A DNA stretch of 64,000 nt from contig NZ_OZ018776.1 of NCBI RefSeq assembly GCF_963970025.1, positions 1,308,667-1,372,666 of the forward strand, read 5' to 3'. Origin of the DNA: Rickettsia helvetica. GTDB taxonomy: Bacteria; Pseudomonadota; Alphaproteobacteria; Rickettsiales; Rickettsiaceae. Within the stretch, counting starts at the first letter, position 1. Each line of letters opens with the position of its first letter. The translations under genes were made by a program, and so were the position numbers. The notes beneath the pieces are model-generated. The model did not search any database, was not told the origin of the DNA, and worked only from the letters and a program-made list of their open reading frames with translations. Below are positions 8,459 to 16,747 of this stretch, piece by piece.

Positions 8459-9385
8459 TTACTCATATATCGCTTTTGCTGCTCGAAGTTTTGCCGATCT
8501 CGCTCTAATATTTAGCCCTACTTCTTTATCTGACGATGCTAGAGCTTTGTTAGTAATAATCTTAAGCCATTTATTTGGATCAATTGCCATATCATCTTTA
8601 GCATATTTTGATCTTGCTATCGGCTTTTCCGAATTTTCTTTAAAAAAATTCTTAACTATCCTGTCTTCTAAAGAGTGAAAAGACACCACAACTAAACGTC
8701 CATCTTTCTTTAATATATTTTTTACATTCGCTAAAAACCGCTCTAACTCCCCAAGCTCATCGTTTATATAAATCCTAATAGCTTGAAAGGTTTTAGTGGC
8801 AGGATCAATTTTGCTTTTTCTAAATCCTATACTACTCCTAACAATCTCGGCTAACTTGCTTGTACTATCAATTCTCGCCGTTTTTCTATATTCTACAATT
8901 CTCTTAGCAATTCTTCGTGAAAAGCTCTCATCACCGTATTTGTAAATTACATCGGCAAGCTCTTTTTCCTCTGCCATATTTACAAATTCCTCAGCACTAA
9001 GCCCCTGCCCACTCATACGCATATCGAGTGGTCCGTCATGCAAAAACGAAAATCCTCTATCTGCTATATCTAACTGCATTGATGAAACGCCTAAATCCAG
9101 CACTATCCCATCAACTTTTTTTTCCTTAAGCTTTGTAAAGCTATCCGCAAAATTCGTTTCTATAAAATCAAATCTCTCACCATAATTTTGCTTAATTTCT
9201 TCGGCTTTTTTAATCACGTGCGGATCACGATCCAAAGATGTGACATAACAGTAACAGCTTTCCAATATTGCTTTGCTATACCCTCCTGCTCCAAACGTAC
9301 AATCTAAATAAGACTCACCGTCTTTTGGAGCTAAATTTGCTAGCATTTCATTTAGCATTACCGGTATATGAGATTGCAGCATCAA
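8459..9385 (-). CDS. rsmH: 16S rRNA (cytosine-1402-N4)-methyltransferase RsmH
   Basis: 308 aa, the usual size for RsmH (MraW). It begins MMLQSHIPVMLNEMLANLAP, followed by the SAM-binding motif YLDCTFGAGGYSKAIL (about residues 27-42) and the GIVLDLGVSSMQLD motif. The C-terminal RLVVVSFHSLEDRIVKNFF motif is intact. It methylates N4 of C1402 in the ribosomal P site. ATGA overlap with the mraZ stop (4 bp) shows coupling in the division operon. Confidence 0.95.
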   Translation of the reverse strand: MMLQSHIPVMLNEMLANLAPKDGESYLDCTFGAGGYSKAILESCYCYVTSLDRDPHVIKKAEEIKQNYGERFDFIETNFADSFTKLKEKKVDGIVLDLGVSSMQLDIADRGFSFLHDGPLDMRMSGQGLSAEEFVNMAEEKELADVIYKYGDESFSRRIAKRIVEYRKTARIDSTSKLAEIVRSSIGFRKSKIDPATKTFQAIRIYINDELGELERFLANVKNILKKDGRLVVVSFHSLEDRIVKNFFKENSEKPIARSKYAKDDMAIDPNKWLKIITNKALASSDKEVGLNIRARSAKLRAAKAIYE

Positions 9386-9831
9386 TTCGCATTCCTTAGA
9401 GTTAAACGCTTTTCATGAGCGATTTTTTGAGCAGAATTTAAATATTTCTCAAAATTCTGCGGCTGCCAAATCTCAAAAATCACCCCCTTACCTACAAAAC
9501 ATGCCTGCTCTTCGATCCCTGCATGCTGCATTAAAGACTGCGGCAATATAACTCTTCCCTCTCCGTCAAACGAAAGCTGCACGGCTTCCCCAAATATTAT
9601 AGTCTCAAACGCATCACGCTCCTCGGAATAAGGATCAAGCGTCTCGATCATCTGCCTTAATTTCTCGATATGCGAAATACCGCACACTTCTATACAATTA
9701 TTCCTAATCGACGGATAAGCAATTACACCGTTAAATAGTTCTTTCCCTAGTACCGCACGGTAATTCGCCGGCACCGACACCCTACTCTTTTTATCAACAC
9801 CATTTACATACTTAGATAAAAATACATTCAT
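9382..9831 (-). CDS. mraZ: Transcriptional regulator MraZ
   Basis: 149 aa with two AbrB/MazE-like swapped-hairpin domains. The first holds the NxxxKSRVSVPANYR motif (about residues 10-26), the second has GRVILPQSLMQHAG (about 91-104). MraZ forms a ring that binds TGGG-type direct repeats and represses its own division operon. Such repeats lie right at its start here (see 9832-9886). First gene of mraZ-rsmH-ftsL-ftsI. Confidence 0.95.
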   Translation of the reverse strand: MNVFLSKYVNGVDKKSRVSVPANYRAVLGKELFNGVIAYPSIRNNCIEVCGISHIEKLRQMIETLDPYSEERDAFETIIFGEAVQLSFDGEGRVILPQSLMQHAGIEEQACFVGKGVIFEIWQPQNFEKYLNSAQKIAHEKRLTLRNAN

Positions 9832-9886
9832 TGGGTTAATTTGGGATTTAATGGAAAATTATAGGATATTATAGGAATATAATGGA
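9832..9886. promoter_or_regulatory. Candidate MraZ operator: 10-bp-phased TGGG-like repeats
   Basis: On the plus strand: TGGG at 9832, TGGG at 9842, TGGA at 9852, then AGGA or TGGA cores at about 9863, 9873 and 9883. The period is 10 bp, which matches the known GTGGG-N5-GTGGG spacing of MraZ boxes. The repeats sit between the promoter and the mraZ start. Strand and functional binding are inferred. Confidence 0.55.
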
Positions 9887-9891
9887 GTCAA
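9863..9891 (-). promoter_or_regulatory. Possible sigma-70 promoter of mraZ operon
   Basis: Minus strand TTGACT (9891-9886), 17-bp spacer, TATCCT (9868-9863). TATAAT hexamers also occur nearby on the same strand, so the exact -10 is uncertain. It overlaps the putative MraZ repeats. Confidence 0.4.
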
Positions 9892-9935
9892 GCGTTTTTA
9901 ACAAGCATGGGTTAAATTATTAACTTGTGTCTTTA

Positions 9936-10088
9936 TTGTCATCCCGCGACTTGATCGCGGGATCCAGTTAAAATACTAAAATTATTAACATTTTAAGTTG
10001 TTTTACTGGATCCTGTGGTCAAGCCACGGTATGACATCGAATGCGTTTTTCGATCCACACAACAAAGTTATGCTGAGCAGGAATGACA
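9936..10088. repeat. Family B palindromic repeat
   Basis: Starts GTCATCCCGCGACTTGATCG, has AAAATACTAA ... TTTTAAG inner arms, CTGGATCC and GGTCAAGCCACGGTATGAC, and the trailing part CGATCCACACAACAAAG ending GGAATGACAT. Copies of this family recur at about fifteen places in the window. Confidence 0.85.
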
Positions 10089-10207
10089 TAGAATAAAAAC
10101 TGTCCGATACTATGCTCTTTCTTGCATATCTTAATTACAATAATTTAAAATAAAAAACATAAAACTTTAAAAAATATTGATTTGTTAATTTTTATTATAT
10201 TAAATCT

Positions 10208-10241
10208 AAACTAATTATTAATATTTTTTAATAATTAGTTT
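10208..10241. other. AT-rich perfect hairpin upstream of a pseudogene
   Basis: AAACTAATTATTA (10208-10220) and its exact complement (10229-10241) form a 13-bp stem with an 8-base loop. It could be an operator or promoter structure of the pseudogene that follows, or simply AT-rich drift. No other feature is seen from 10089 to 10285. Confidence 0.4.
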
Positions 10242-10285
10242 ACTTTTAATATAAATAAAGGTTAATTATACCGTAATTTGAATGT

Positions 10286-11095
10286 ATAGCCACGATACTT
10301 AGATCACTCGGAAGTTATCAACCTAACTTTCCTTTACCTTATTTGTTTAATATTGGCGATAAACTATTTACTTCTGTACCCTATCATGCATTTATGAAAG
10401 ATAATACTACTAATACCCTTATAGATTTTGAAGAATGTGAAGACAACGCAAATTATAGAATTCATAACTGGGCAAGAATTTTAATGAGAAAATGTCCGGA
10501 GGAAGCTAAACACACCATTAATCTATAATAAAAGATGGACACAAAATAAGCTTTATATTTAATGATAGTTTTGAAATATTCTCAAATAATACGATTTCTA
10601 TTTTCGGTGAGCTATACGATGTTATCGGAAATATAATAAAAGATTCAAATATACCGGCTTTTATAGGCTTTAATACTACTGAAGATTGTATTATTAATGC
10701 TAACTTTGAAACTAATTTAAGAAACTTTACTTCATATGCTTTAGGGCCAACAATACATACTGCCGGGTTTATGATGTTCGATAAAGAAGAATCAAATATG
10801 CCGTCCGGTGATTCTTCAATTACTTCAACATTTTTATCATTCACTAAAGACAGAGTAGTAATAATTTGTTGTGTAATTTTTGCTATATTAGCTATTTTAA
10901 AAATACAAGAATATTGTAAAAATAGTAAAAAAACTTTAGACCAAGCTAATGATAATACTTATACGCCGATGGAGCTATTAAGTAAAAAAGAAAATAAGTT
11001 TATAGAACATCAAGATAATATATATATATAATCCTGATAAAGATATTTATGAAAAATATAGTACTACCATTTTAGGTTCTGCATCTGAAGTTTAA
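10286..11095 (+). pseudogene. Frameshifted membrane-anchored hypothetical protein
   Basis: One protein can be pieced together across frames. A first part (ILRSLGSYQPNFPLPYLFNI on, about 10296-10528) stops at HTINL. It resumes one frame over with IIKDGHKISFIFND and runs to 11031. A third frame (NPDKDIYEKYSTTILGSASE) follows a slip in the TATATATATA tract and ends at 11095. One membrane helix is visible (VVIICCVIFAILAIL). No clear start codon is seen for the first part. Family unknown; two frameshifts make it non-functional as read. Confidence 0.55.
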
Positions 11096-11161
11096 ATTAA
11101 TTATAGTATATTAAAAAATAATAACCTATAGTGAATGTCATTTAAAAACTTAACCTAATTT

Positions 11162-12571
11162 ATGCTTAAAATACCTATAGATAATATTATTGTATTCATA
11201 TATCTAATATCTATTCTACTCATTGGTATATATTACCGAGCTAAACATAGTAGTTTTAAGAACTATGCAAATGTCGAAAGTAAAGCGAAAAATAGTAAGC
11301 TGTTATTAATAGCTACGATATTTGCAAGCTCTGTCGGAGGTGCTACCACTTTCGGCATTATGGAAAAGGCTTTTTTAGGGCATGAATATTATGCTTATGC
11401 TCTTATACTTACAATACCTATAGATATATTAATTGCGATCTATATAGTGCCTTTAATTGCCAAACATTACGGAGCTGAAAGTATCGGCGACATCATGAGT
11501 ACATATTATGGTAATATCGGTCGTGTTATCGGCGGTGTTAGCTCAGTCATTGTTTCAGTGGGATTTTTGGCTGCACAAATAAGCGTCAGTGGCTATATTT
11601 TCCAATATATCTTAGAAATAAATTATGTAAATGGGGTAATTTTAAGTTATAGTATAGTACTTATATATACTACAATAGGCGGTTTACAATCTATTGTTTT
11701 TACTAATTTACTACAATTTGTGGCGATGATAATCGCTATACCGACCATAACTTTTATCAGTTTAAATAAAATCGGTTTTGTAGATTTTATTAATAACCTA
11801 CCTACGGAAAATGCAAATTTTGATCAGAGCAACCTACTTTCTTATACGATTACAGCAGCTTTAAGCTTTAGCGTCATGAATCTATATCCTACATTTATCC
11901 AAAGAGCTTTAATTAATAAAAATCCTACGCAAATAACTAAAGCAATATATGCAAAATCCGCTATATATTTTTTCTTCTTGATTTGCATTACTCTAAACGG
12001 TTTAATTGCTTATAAGCTTTATCCAAACCAACCATCAAATTTAGTATTACCTTATTTAATCAACCAAATCATCCCGACTTTAATTCAAGGGATAGTAATG
12101 AGCGGCCTCTTAGCTGCCGTTATGTCTACTGCTGATTCTGATTTAAATGTTACTTCTATAGCTATTGTTAAAGATATAATCAATCCTATTTTTAAGGTTA
12201 AAAATCAGCAAAAATTATTATTAATTGCCCGAATTATTAACGTTATAATAGGAAGTTTTGCGATAATTGTAGCCTTAAAATTTAGTAATGTAATTGATTT
12301 AGTAGTGTTCTTTACCGGTTTTTGGGGACCGGTAATATTAGTACCGTTAATAACAACGCTTTTCGGTATCAAAGTAGATCAAAGAATAATGGTCTTATCA
12401 TCACTCGGCGGAGCAGCTACTTTCTTAATATGGGAATATTATTCTTTATACCTAAAATATTTCAACCTGAAAGGAGTTTTGATAGGAACAATAACTAGTC
12501 TGATAATATTTATTTTAGGACGAATTGTCATTGCAAGCGACTGCAAGGAGCGTGGCAATCTAGAAAAATAA
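11162..12571 (+). CDS. Sodium:solute symporter (SSS family)
   Basis: 469 aa, about 12-13 membrane helices. SSS hallmarks include the N-terminal GIYYRAKHSSFKNYA segment, an ATIFASSVGGATTFG motif (about residues 50-64) in the Na+/substrate site region, and SGLLAAVMSTADSDLN (about 320-335), the signature of PutP-like carriers. The substrate cannot be told; proline or another amino or organic acid is plausible. The last 14 residues (VIASDCKERGNLEK) are encoded by a family-A repeat that starts inside the gene, so the native C-terminus was replaced. It remains near the usual length and could still work. Confidence 0.85.
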   Translation: MLKIPIDNIIVFIYLISILLIGIYYRAKHSSFKNYANVESKAKNSKLLLIATIFASSVGGATTFGIMEKAFLGHEYYAYALILTIPIDILIAIYIVPLIAKHYGAESIGDIMSTYYGNIGRVIGGVSSVIVSVGFLAAQISVSGYIFQYILEINYVNGVILSYSIVLIYTTIGGLQSIVFTNLLQFVAMIIAIPTITFISLNKIGFVDFINNLPTENANFDQSNLLSYTITAALSFSVMNLYPTFIQRALINKNPTQITKAIYAKSAIYFFFLICITLNGLIAYKLYPNQPSNLVLPYLINQIIPTLIQGIVMSGLLAAVMSTADSDLNVTSIAIVKDIINPIFKVKNQQKLLLIARIINVIIGSFAIIVALKFSNVIDLVVFFTGFWGPVILVPLITTLFGIKVDQRIMVLSSLGGAATFLIWEYYSLYLKYFNLKGVLIGTITSLIIFILGRIVIASDCKERGNLEK

Positions 12572-12647
12572 TAAAAAATTCTGATTTATAGAATTTTTTA
12601 CTGGACTGCATCGTTAATTACTTCGTAATTTTCCATAGCTCAGACGA
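12526..12647. repeat. Family A palindromic repeat, copy 4 (supplies symporter C-terminus)
   Basis: From GTCATTGCAAGCGACTGCAA through CTGGACTGCATCG. The left arm is translated as the end of the symporter. Confidence 0.85.
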
Positions 12648-12678
12648 AAAAAAAATCGATTCATGCAACAAATACCTA

Positions 12679-12865
12679 TCATTGTGGGAAAGTTTCTAAA
12701 TTAATGTTATATCTTGTTCCCTTAAGTTCTCTAGTTCTATTAAATGCTTGAATTTCTATTAATTCTTGAAGATCTCTTGTGGTGGTAGCTTTAGAAGTTT
12801 TAGTAATATTTACATAATTTTTAGCACTTAAATAAATTTTTCTCTAAATCTAATATATGTAAGTT
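12679..12865 (-). pseudogene. Fic-family protein remnant (C-terminal winged helix)
   Basis: Minus strand reads SAKNYVNITKTSKATTTRDL, then QELIEIQAF and LKGTRYNINLETFPQ to a stop at 12679. This is the pattern of the winged-helix tail that follows the Fic domain in many bacterial Fic proteins (ITxTSxATATRDL...GTRY). A frameshift precedes it and the catalytic HPFxxGNGR part is absent. Only a fossil remains. Confidence 0.6.
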
Positions 12866-13007
12866 AGGCCAATCCTTATGCTGCCAATTCCATATCATGA
12901 GTTATAACATTAGTTTTTTCTATATGCAACTGATATTTAAAACAGTTATTGCTATTACGTACATAATATAGTACACTTAAGCATATAACTTTTTTAGAGA
13001 TAATATT

Positions 13008-13184
13008 GTGGCTATTTACACAAAGGGAAACCGTAGTGATACAATGGTTATCTCAAAAGAAGAATATGAAGGATTGCAAGAGACTTTATATTTATACTCT
13101 ATTCCAGGCTTAGTAGAAAGAATTCTTGAAGCTAGTAAAGAACCGTTAGAAGAATGTATTAGCCATGAATTTTGGAAATCATGA
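13008..13184 (+). pseudogene. Phd/YefM-type antitoxin remnant
   Basis: The frame reads GNRSDTMVISKEEYEGLQET, then LYLYSIPGLVERILEAS and ends ECISHEFWKS. This is the middle and tail of a Phd/YefM antitoxin; the DNA-binding N-terminus is lost or degenerate (in-frame GTG at 13008). Its stop overlaps an ATGA that would start a toxin (MKLKLLDSCF), but that frame ends at once in repeat DNA, so the toxin has been lost. The flanking 12866-13007 is AT-rich with nothing recognised. Confidence 0.6.
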
Positions 13185-13204
13185 AACTTAAATTACTAGA
13201 TTCC

Positions 13205-13430
13205 TGCTTTTAGCGTTGTTGTATAACTTCTATATCATTCCCGCACGGCGTTGTTGCGTGGATCGAAAAACGCATTTGGTGTCATACCGTGGCTTGACCA
13301 CAATATCCATAAAAGTAACTTAAAATACTAAAATTTTAGTATTTTAAACTGGATCCTGCGATCAAGTCGCGGGATGACAGGGATAGAATCGATCCACACA
13401 ACAATGCCACTTTTAGCTAAGAATGACATC
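13205..13430. repeat. Family B palindromic repeat (composite)
   Basis: Composite copy: CATTCCCGCACGGCGTTG, GTGGATCGAAAAACGCATTT, GTCATACCGTGGCTTGACCA, AAAATACTAAAATTTTAGTATTTT inner palindrome, then GATCAAGTCGCGGGATGACA and a tail ending GAATGACATC. It replaces the toxin that should follow the antitoxin remnant. Confidence 0.85.
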
Positions 13431-13442
13431 AGTTATTATCTA

Positions 13443-15374
13443 CTAACCCTTATGCAACGTTCTAAAAATCATCTCGGCAAGTGACTTACTAATGCCGTTT
13501 ACTTTAGCAAGCTCATCTATGGTTGCATCGCATACTGCTTTATATGAACCGAAATAATGCAGCAATGCTTTTTTACGAGTTTCACCTATGCCCTCTATAT
13601 CGTCAAGGCTTGATATTTTTATAGCACGTGATCTACCTAGTCTATGATTCTTTATGGCAAAATTATGAGCTTCATCTCGTAAGATTTGTAAATATTTCAT
13701 AATCGGCAAATTTTTATCCAAAGTAAATACTTCCTTACCTGTCATATGGAATTGTTCAAGACCGGCATTTCTATCTACTCCTTTCGACATACAAACAAAA
13801 GGAATATTCATTTCAAATTTATCCATTACCTCTTTAACAATGCCTAAATGCCCTCTACCACCGTCTATAATCATTAAGTTTGGCAATTTATGCGGCTCAT
13901 TCTTAAGTCTAGTTAATCTTCGTGTTAAAACTTGCCGGAGCATTTCATAATCGTCACCTTTTATGTCATCTCCGCGGTTCTTTATGTCATCTCCGCGAAA
14001 AAAGCGGGGATCCAGATTGTTTGTTAATGTACTGGATCCCGTGGTCAAGCCATGGGATGACAATGTAGAAGCAGGGGATGACAATGAGAAAACCCGATAT
14101 TCCTTTTTATCAAAACCGGCTTTACCGGCAACTATCATAACGCCAACCACAAACTTACCTTGAATATGGCTATTATCATAAATCTCAATTCTTTCAGGAA
14201 TTTCAGAAAGATCAAATAACTCTTTGATTTCAAGCATAATCTCTTGATTTTTTGCAAATTTCTTCAAATATTGCTCTAGAGAGAATAAAGCATTTGTCTC
14301 GGCATTTTGCACTAATTTAGCCTTACCGCCTTTATTAGGTACTGTAATATTAAGCTGAAGTATATTGTTGATTTTCTTAATCACTTCTATGACATTCTCT
14401 TTATCATTAATTTCATGATTAATAATAATTTCTGCAGGCACTTGTTGTTTTTGATAAAATTGTAATAAAAAATATTCTAATACTTCTTCTTTGGTACTAT
14501 TTTCGGTAGAAGTAGGAAAATAAGGAATATTACCGCATGCTTGCCCTGCCCTATATAAAAACACTTCTACGCAATAATGTCCGTTCTTTTCTACAATAGC
14601 GATTATATCTGCATCTTTAACAATATCTGAAACCCCAGCTTTAAGCTGCACATAACTAAGTGCTTTAATGCGATCTCTAATTTCTGCCGCCTCTTCAAAA
14701 CGCATCTGACTACTTAGCTCTTCCATCTTTTTAGATAGGTTCTCTTGGAGTTCTTTAGTACGACCTTGTAAGAAATCTTTAACCTGAGTTACTAAATCTC
14801 TATAGTCTTCCTTGTTTATTTTACCGATGCAAGGAGCATAACAACGTTTTATTTCATATTGTAAGCAAGGGCGAGTACGTGAATTAAAGTAATTATCCGT
14901 GCAGGAACGTAATTTAAAAATTTTTTGTAGTTCGGTCAAAGTAGTATTCACTTCCGCACTTGAGGCAAAAGGACCAAAAAATTTTCCGTCATTTAGAGTT
15001 TTACCTCGATATTTTAGTAATTGCGGGAAATCATGATCTAAACGTAACTTGATGAAAGGAAAAGACTTGTCGTCCTTAAGAAGAATATTAAATTTCGGCT
15101 GACATTTCTTGATTAGCTGTGCTTCTAAAAGTAGTGCTTCAACTTCGGAATTAGTGATGCTATACTCTAAAAAACAAGTATTTGCAATCATCCGAAGCGT
15201 CTTATTATCTAAATCGCTTTTAATGTAATTAGTAAGGCGTTTCTTTAAATTTTTCGCTTTACCGACATAGATAACTTGCTTGTTAACGTCAAACATCCGA
15301 TAAACCCCTGAACGTTCAGGAGCATCTATAAGTTTAGATTTAATTAAATCACTTCCGGTAATTTCTGGGGTCAT
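13443..15374 (-). CDS. uvrC: Excinuclease ABC subunit C with in-frame repeat insertion
   Basis: Nucleotide-excision-repair nuclease, 643 aa. N-terminal GIY-YIG nuclease (about residues 17-95: SGVYRMFDVNKQVIYVGKAK), a UVR motif binding UvrB (MRFEEAAEIRDRIKAL, about 218-233), the RNase H-like nuclease domain (RIEIYDNSHIQGKFVVG), and C-terminal helix-hairpin-helix motifs (LDDIEGIGETRKKALL). Between YRVFSL and GDDYEMLRQVL lies a foreign stretch of about 45 residues with SSHGLTTGSSTLTNNLDPRF, encoded by a palindromic repeat on the opposite strand. The frame is kept, so the protein is likely active with an extra surface loop. Confidence 0.95.
   Translation of the reverse strand: MTPEITGSDLIKSKLIDAPERSGVYRMFDVNKQVIYVGKAKNLKKRLTNYIKSDLDNKTLRMIANTCFLEYSITNSEVEALLLEAQLIKKCQPKFNILLKDDKSFPFIKLRLDHDFPQLLKYRGKTLNDGKFFGPFASSAEVNTTLTELQKIFKLRSCTDNYFNSRTRPCLQYEIKRCYAPCIGKINKEDYRDLVTQVKDFLQGRTKELQENLSKKMEELSSQMRFEEAAEIRDRIKALSYVQLKAGVSDIVKDADIIAIVEKNGHYCVEVFLYRAGQACGNIPYFPTSTENSTKEEVLEYFLLQFYQKQQVPAEIIINHEINDKENVIEVIKKINNILQLNITVPNKGGKAKLVQNAETNALFSLEQYLKKFAKNQEIMLEIKELFDLSEIPERIEIYDNSHIQGKFVVGVMIVAGKAGFDKKEYRVFSLSSPASTLSSHGLTTGSSTLTNNLDPRFFRGDDIKNRGDDIKGDDYEMLRQVLTRRLTRLKNEPHKLPNLMIIDGGRGHLGIVKEVMDKFEMNIPFVCMSKGVDRNAGLEQFHMTGKEVFTLDKNLPIMKYLQILRDEAHNFAIKNHRLGRSRAIKISSLDDIEGIGETRKKALLHYFGSYKAVCDATIDELAKVNGISKSLAEMIFRTLHKG
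13960..14092. repeat. Palindromic repeat inserted inside uvrC
   Basis: Contains a tandem TTATGTCATCTCCGCG duplication, GCGGGGATCCAG, and TGGATCCCGTGGTCAAGCC then ATGGGATGAC. It belongs to the family-B repeats found between genes. It carries no stop in the uvrC frame. Confidence 0.85.
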
Positions 15375-15386
15375 ATTTTATTTGTT

Positions 15387-15479
15387 CGTCATTGCGAGGA
15401 AAAACTGTAAGTTTTGACAAAGCAATCTTGTGCCAAAGTCCTGAGATTGCCATGCTCCTTTTAGTCGCTCGCAATGATG
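15387..15479. repeat. Family A palindromic repeat, copy 5
   Basis: From CGTCATTGCGAGGAAAAACT to CGCTCGCAATGATG, between the uvrC start and the copper-chaperone stop. Confidence 0.85.
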
Positions 15480-15485
15480 TTTTTC

Positions 15486-16016
15486 CTAATTCCCCGCTGT
15501 ATTATACGGATTGTCATTTGCTACTTTAACATCCACTATTTTTCGTGTATTGTCATCAAAGAAAAAGGTTATTTTAAACTCATCTCCTACATTTAAATCT
15601 ACTTTTGGGTCATAAAGCATAATATGCATGCCACCGGGCTTAAAATCAACGTTAATATTACCGGCAATTGAAAATGGATAATCCACTTTTACCATTTTAC
15701 TAATCCCTTGATCATTAATTGTTTGATGAATTTCTATTCCACTTATCTTATCTGAAGATATATTCACTAAATTATAACTCTTACTTCTACTATTTATTAA
15801 TGTAAAATACATAGCAGAATTGCTAACTTTACCTTGTACATTTGTTGTAGGTCTTGCCCAAGGCTGTGCAAAGTTAACTGCTGCCTCTGCAGGTAATAGA
15901 TCATCGGGCTGATCAGAAGAAGAATTTGTAGAATTAGGATTTTGAGCTGTTTGGTTATCAGCATAGCTTACTGCACAAATTAAAGTTATAAAACCAATTA
16001 ATAATGTTTTTAGCAT
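15486..16016 (-). CDS. Periplasmic copper chaperone, PCu(A)C family
   Basis: 176 aa with a Sec signal peptide (MLKTLLIGFITLICAVSYAD, cleavage near residue 19) and a cupredoxin-like PCu(A)C domain. The family copper motif H-M...H-x-M is visible as EIHQTINDQGISKMVKVDY, then KPGGMHIMLYDP. Such proteins bind Cu(I) and deliver it, with SCO proteins, to the CuA site of cytochrome c oxidase. A SCO homologue is present at 40571. A low-complexity N/S/Q linker follows the signal peptide. The last residues lie next to a repeat. Confidence 0.8.
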   Translation of the reverse strand: MLKTLLIGFITLICAVSYADNQTAQNPNSTNSSSDQPDDLLPAEAAVNFAQPWARPTTNVQGKVSNSAMYFTLINSRSKSYNLVNISSDKISGIEIHQTINDQGISKMVKVDYPFSIAGNINVDFKPGGMHIMLYDPKVDLNVGDEFKITFFFDDNTRKIVDVKVANDNPYNTAGN

Positions 16017-16070
16017 AATAATACCCTTGATAAATTAAAATACAAATATTAGCATAGATTAGATATAAAT

Positions 16071-16747
16071 CTAGTTTTTTAAAAGATATTTTTTGTACAT
16101 TGCTTGCGGAAATTTCTCTATTGCATAACGAACTGCGGTTCTTGGCATTTGTAAAGTATAGCGATCTAAAAAATCTATTAACTGTTTTTCATCTTTTTTT
16201 CCTGCTTCACGTAGCATCCAACCTACTGCTTTATGCATTAAATCATGTTTATCGTTTAAGAGTGGTTTTGCTATTTCAAAAGTGATAAAATACCAAGTAG
16301 CAACTATAGCTATTTGTCTTTCCCAAAGAATTTCCGATTTTGTTAATGTAAAAAGATAATCCTCTTCTTTATCCCATAAATAAGCTCCGATTATATGATG
16401 AGCTGACGCATCCACTAAATTCCAATTATTTACGTATTTTATATTGTTTAAATAAAAATTATAAAAAACTCTTTATCTTGTGCTTTCTGATATTGCATAA
16501 TCAAAATAACTAACGCTAAAAACCTTTCTTCATTAAATTCTGAAGTAATAAGTCGGCTTAAATCCCCCACATCTAAATTATAATAACTTTTAGCTACCTT
16601 ACGTAAAGTCGGCACGGTAACTCCAATAAACCGGTCATGCTCTCCATACTCTCCTTCCCTAGTTTTAAAGAATAGCGTTCTACGTTCTACAGGAATAGTA
16701 GCCTTCTCAAGTAAAATATTTCTAATTTGTTGTAAATTTTCTCTCAT
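16071..16747 (-). pseudogene. AlkD-like DNA alkylation repair protein, split by a one-base frameshift
   Basis: The 5' part (16747-16448) reads MRENLQQIRNILLEKATIPV and VTVPTLRKVAKSYY. The 3' part, one frame away, reads NNIKYVNNWNLVDASAHHII and ends AMYKKYLLKN. Joining them gives a normal HEAT-like AlkD-family glycosylase (about 225 aa) with the conserved NWDLVD-type motif. The break is in a T6 run near 16465: a T7 would restore the frame. It overlaps ada by 26 bp, so it belongs to an alkylation-repair operon. It could be a true mutation, a phase-variable tract or a sequencing error. Confidence 0.8.
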
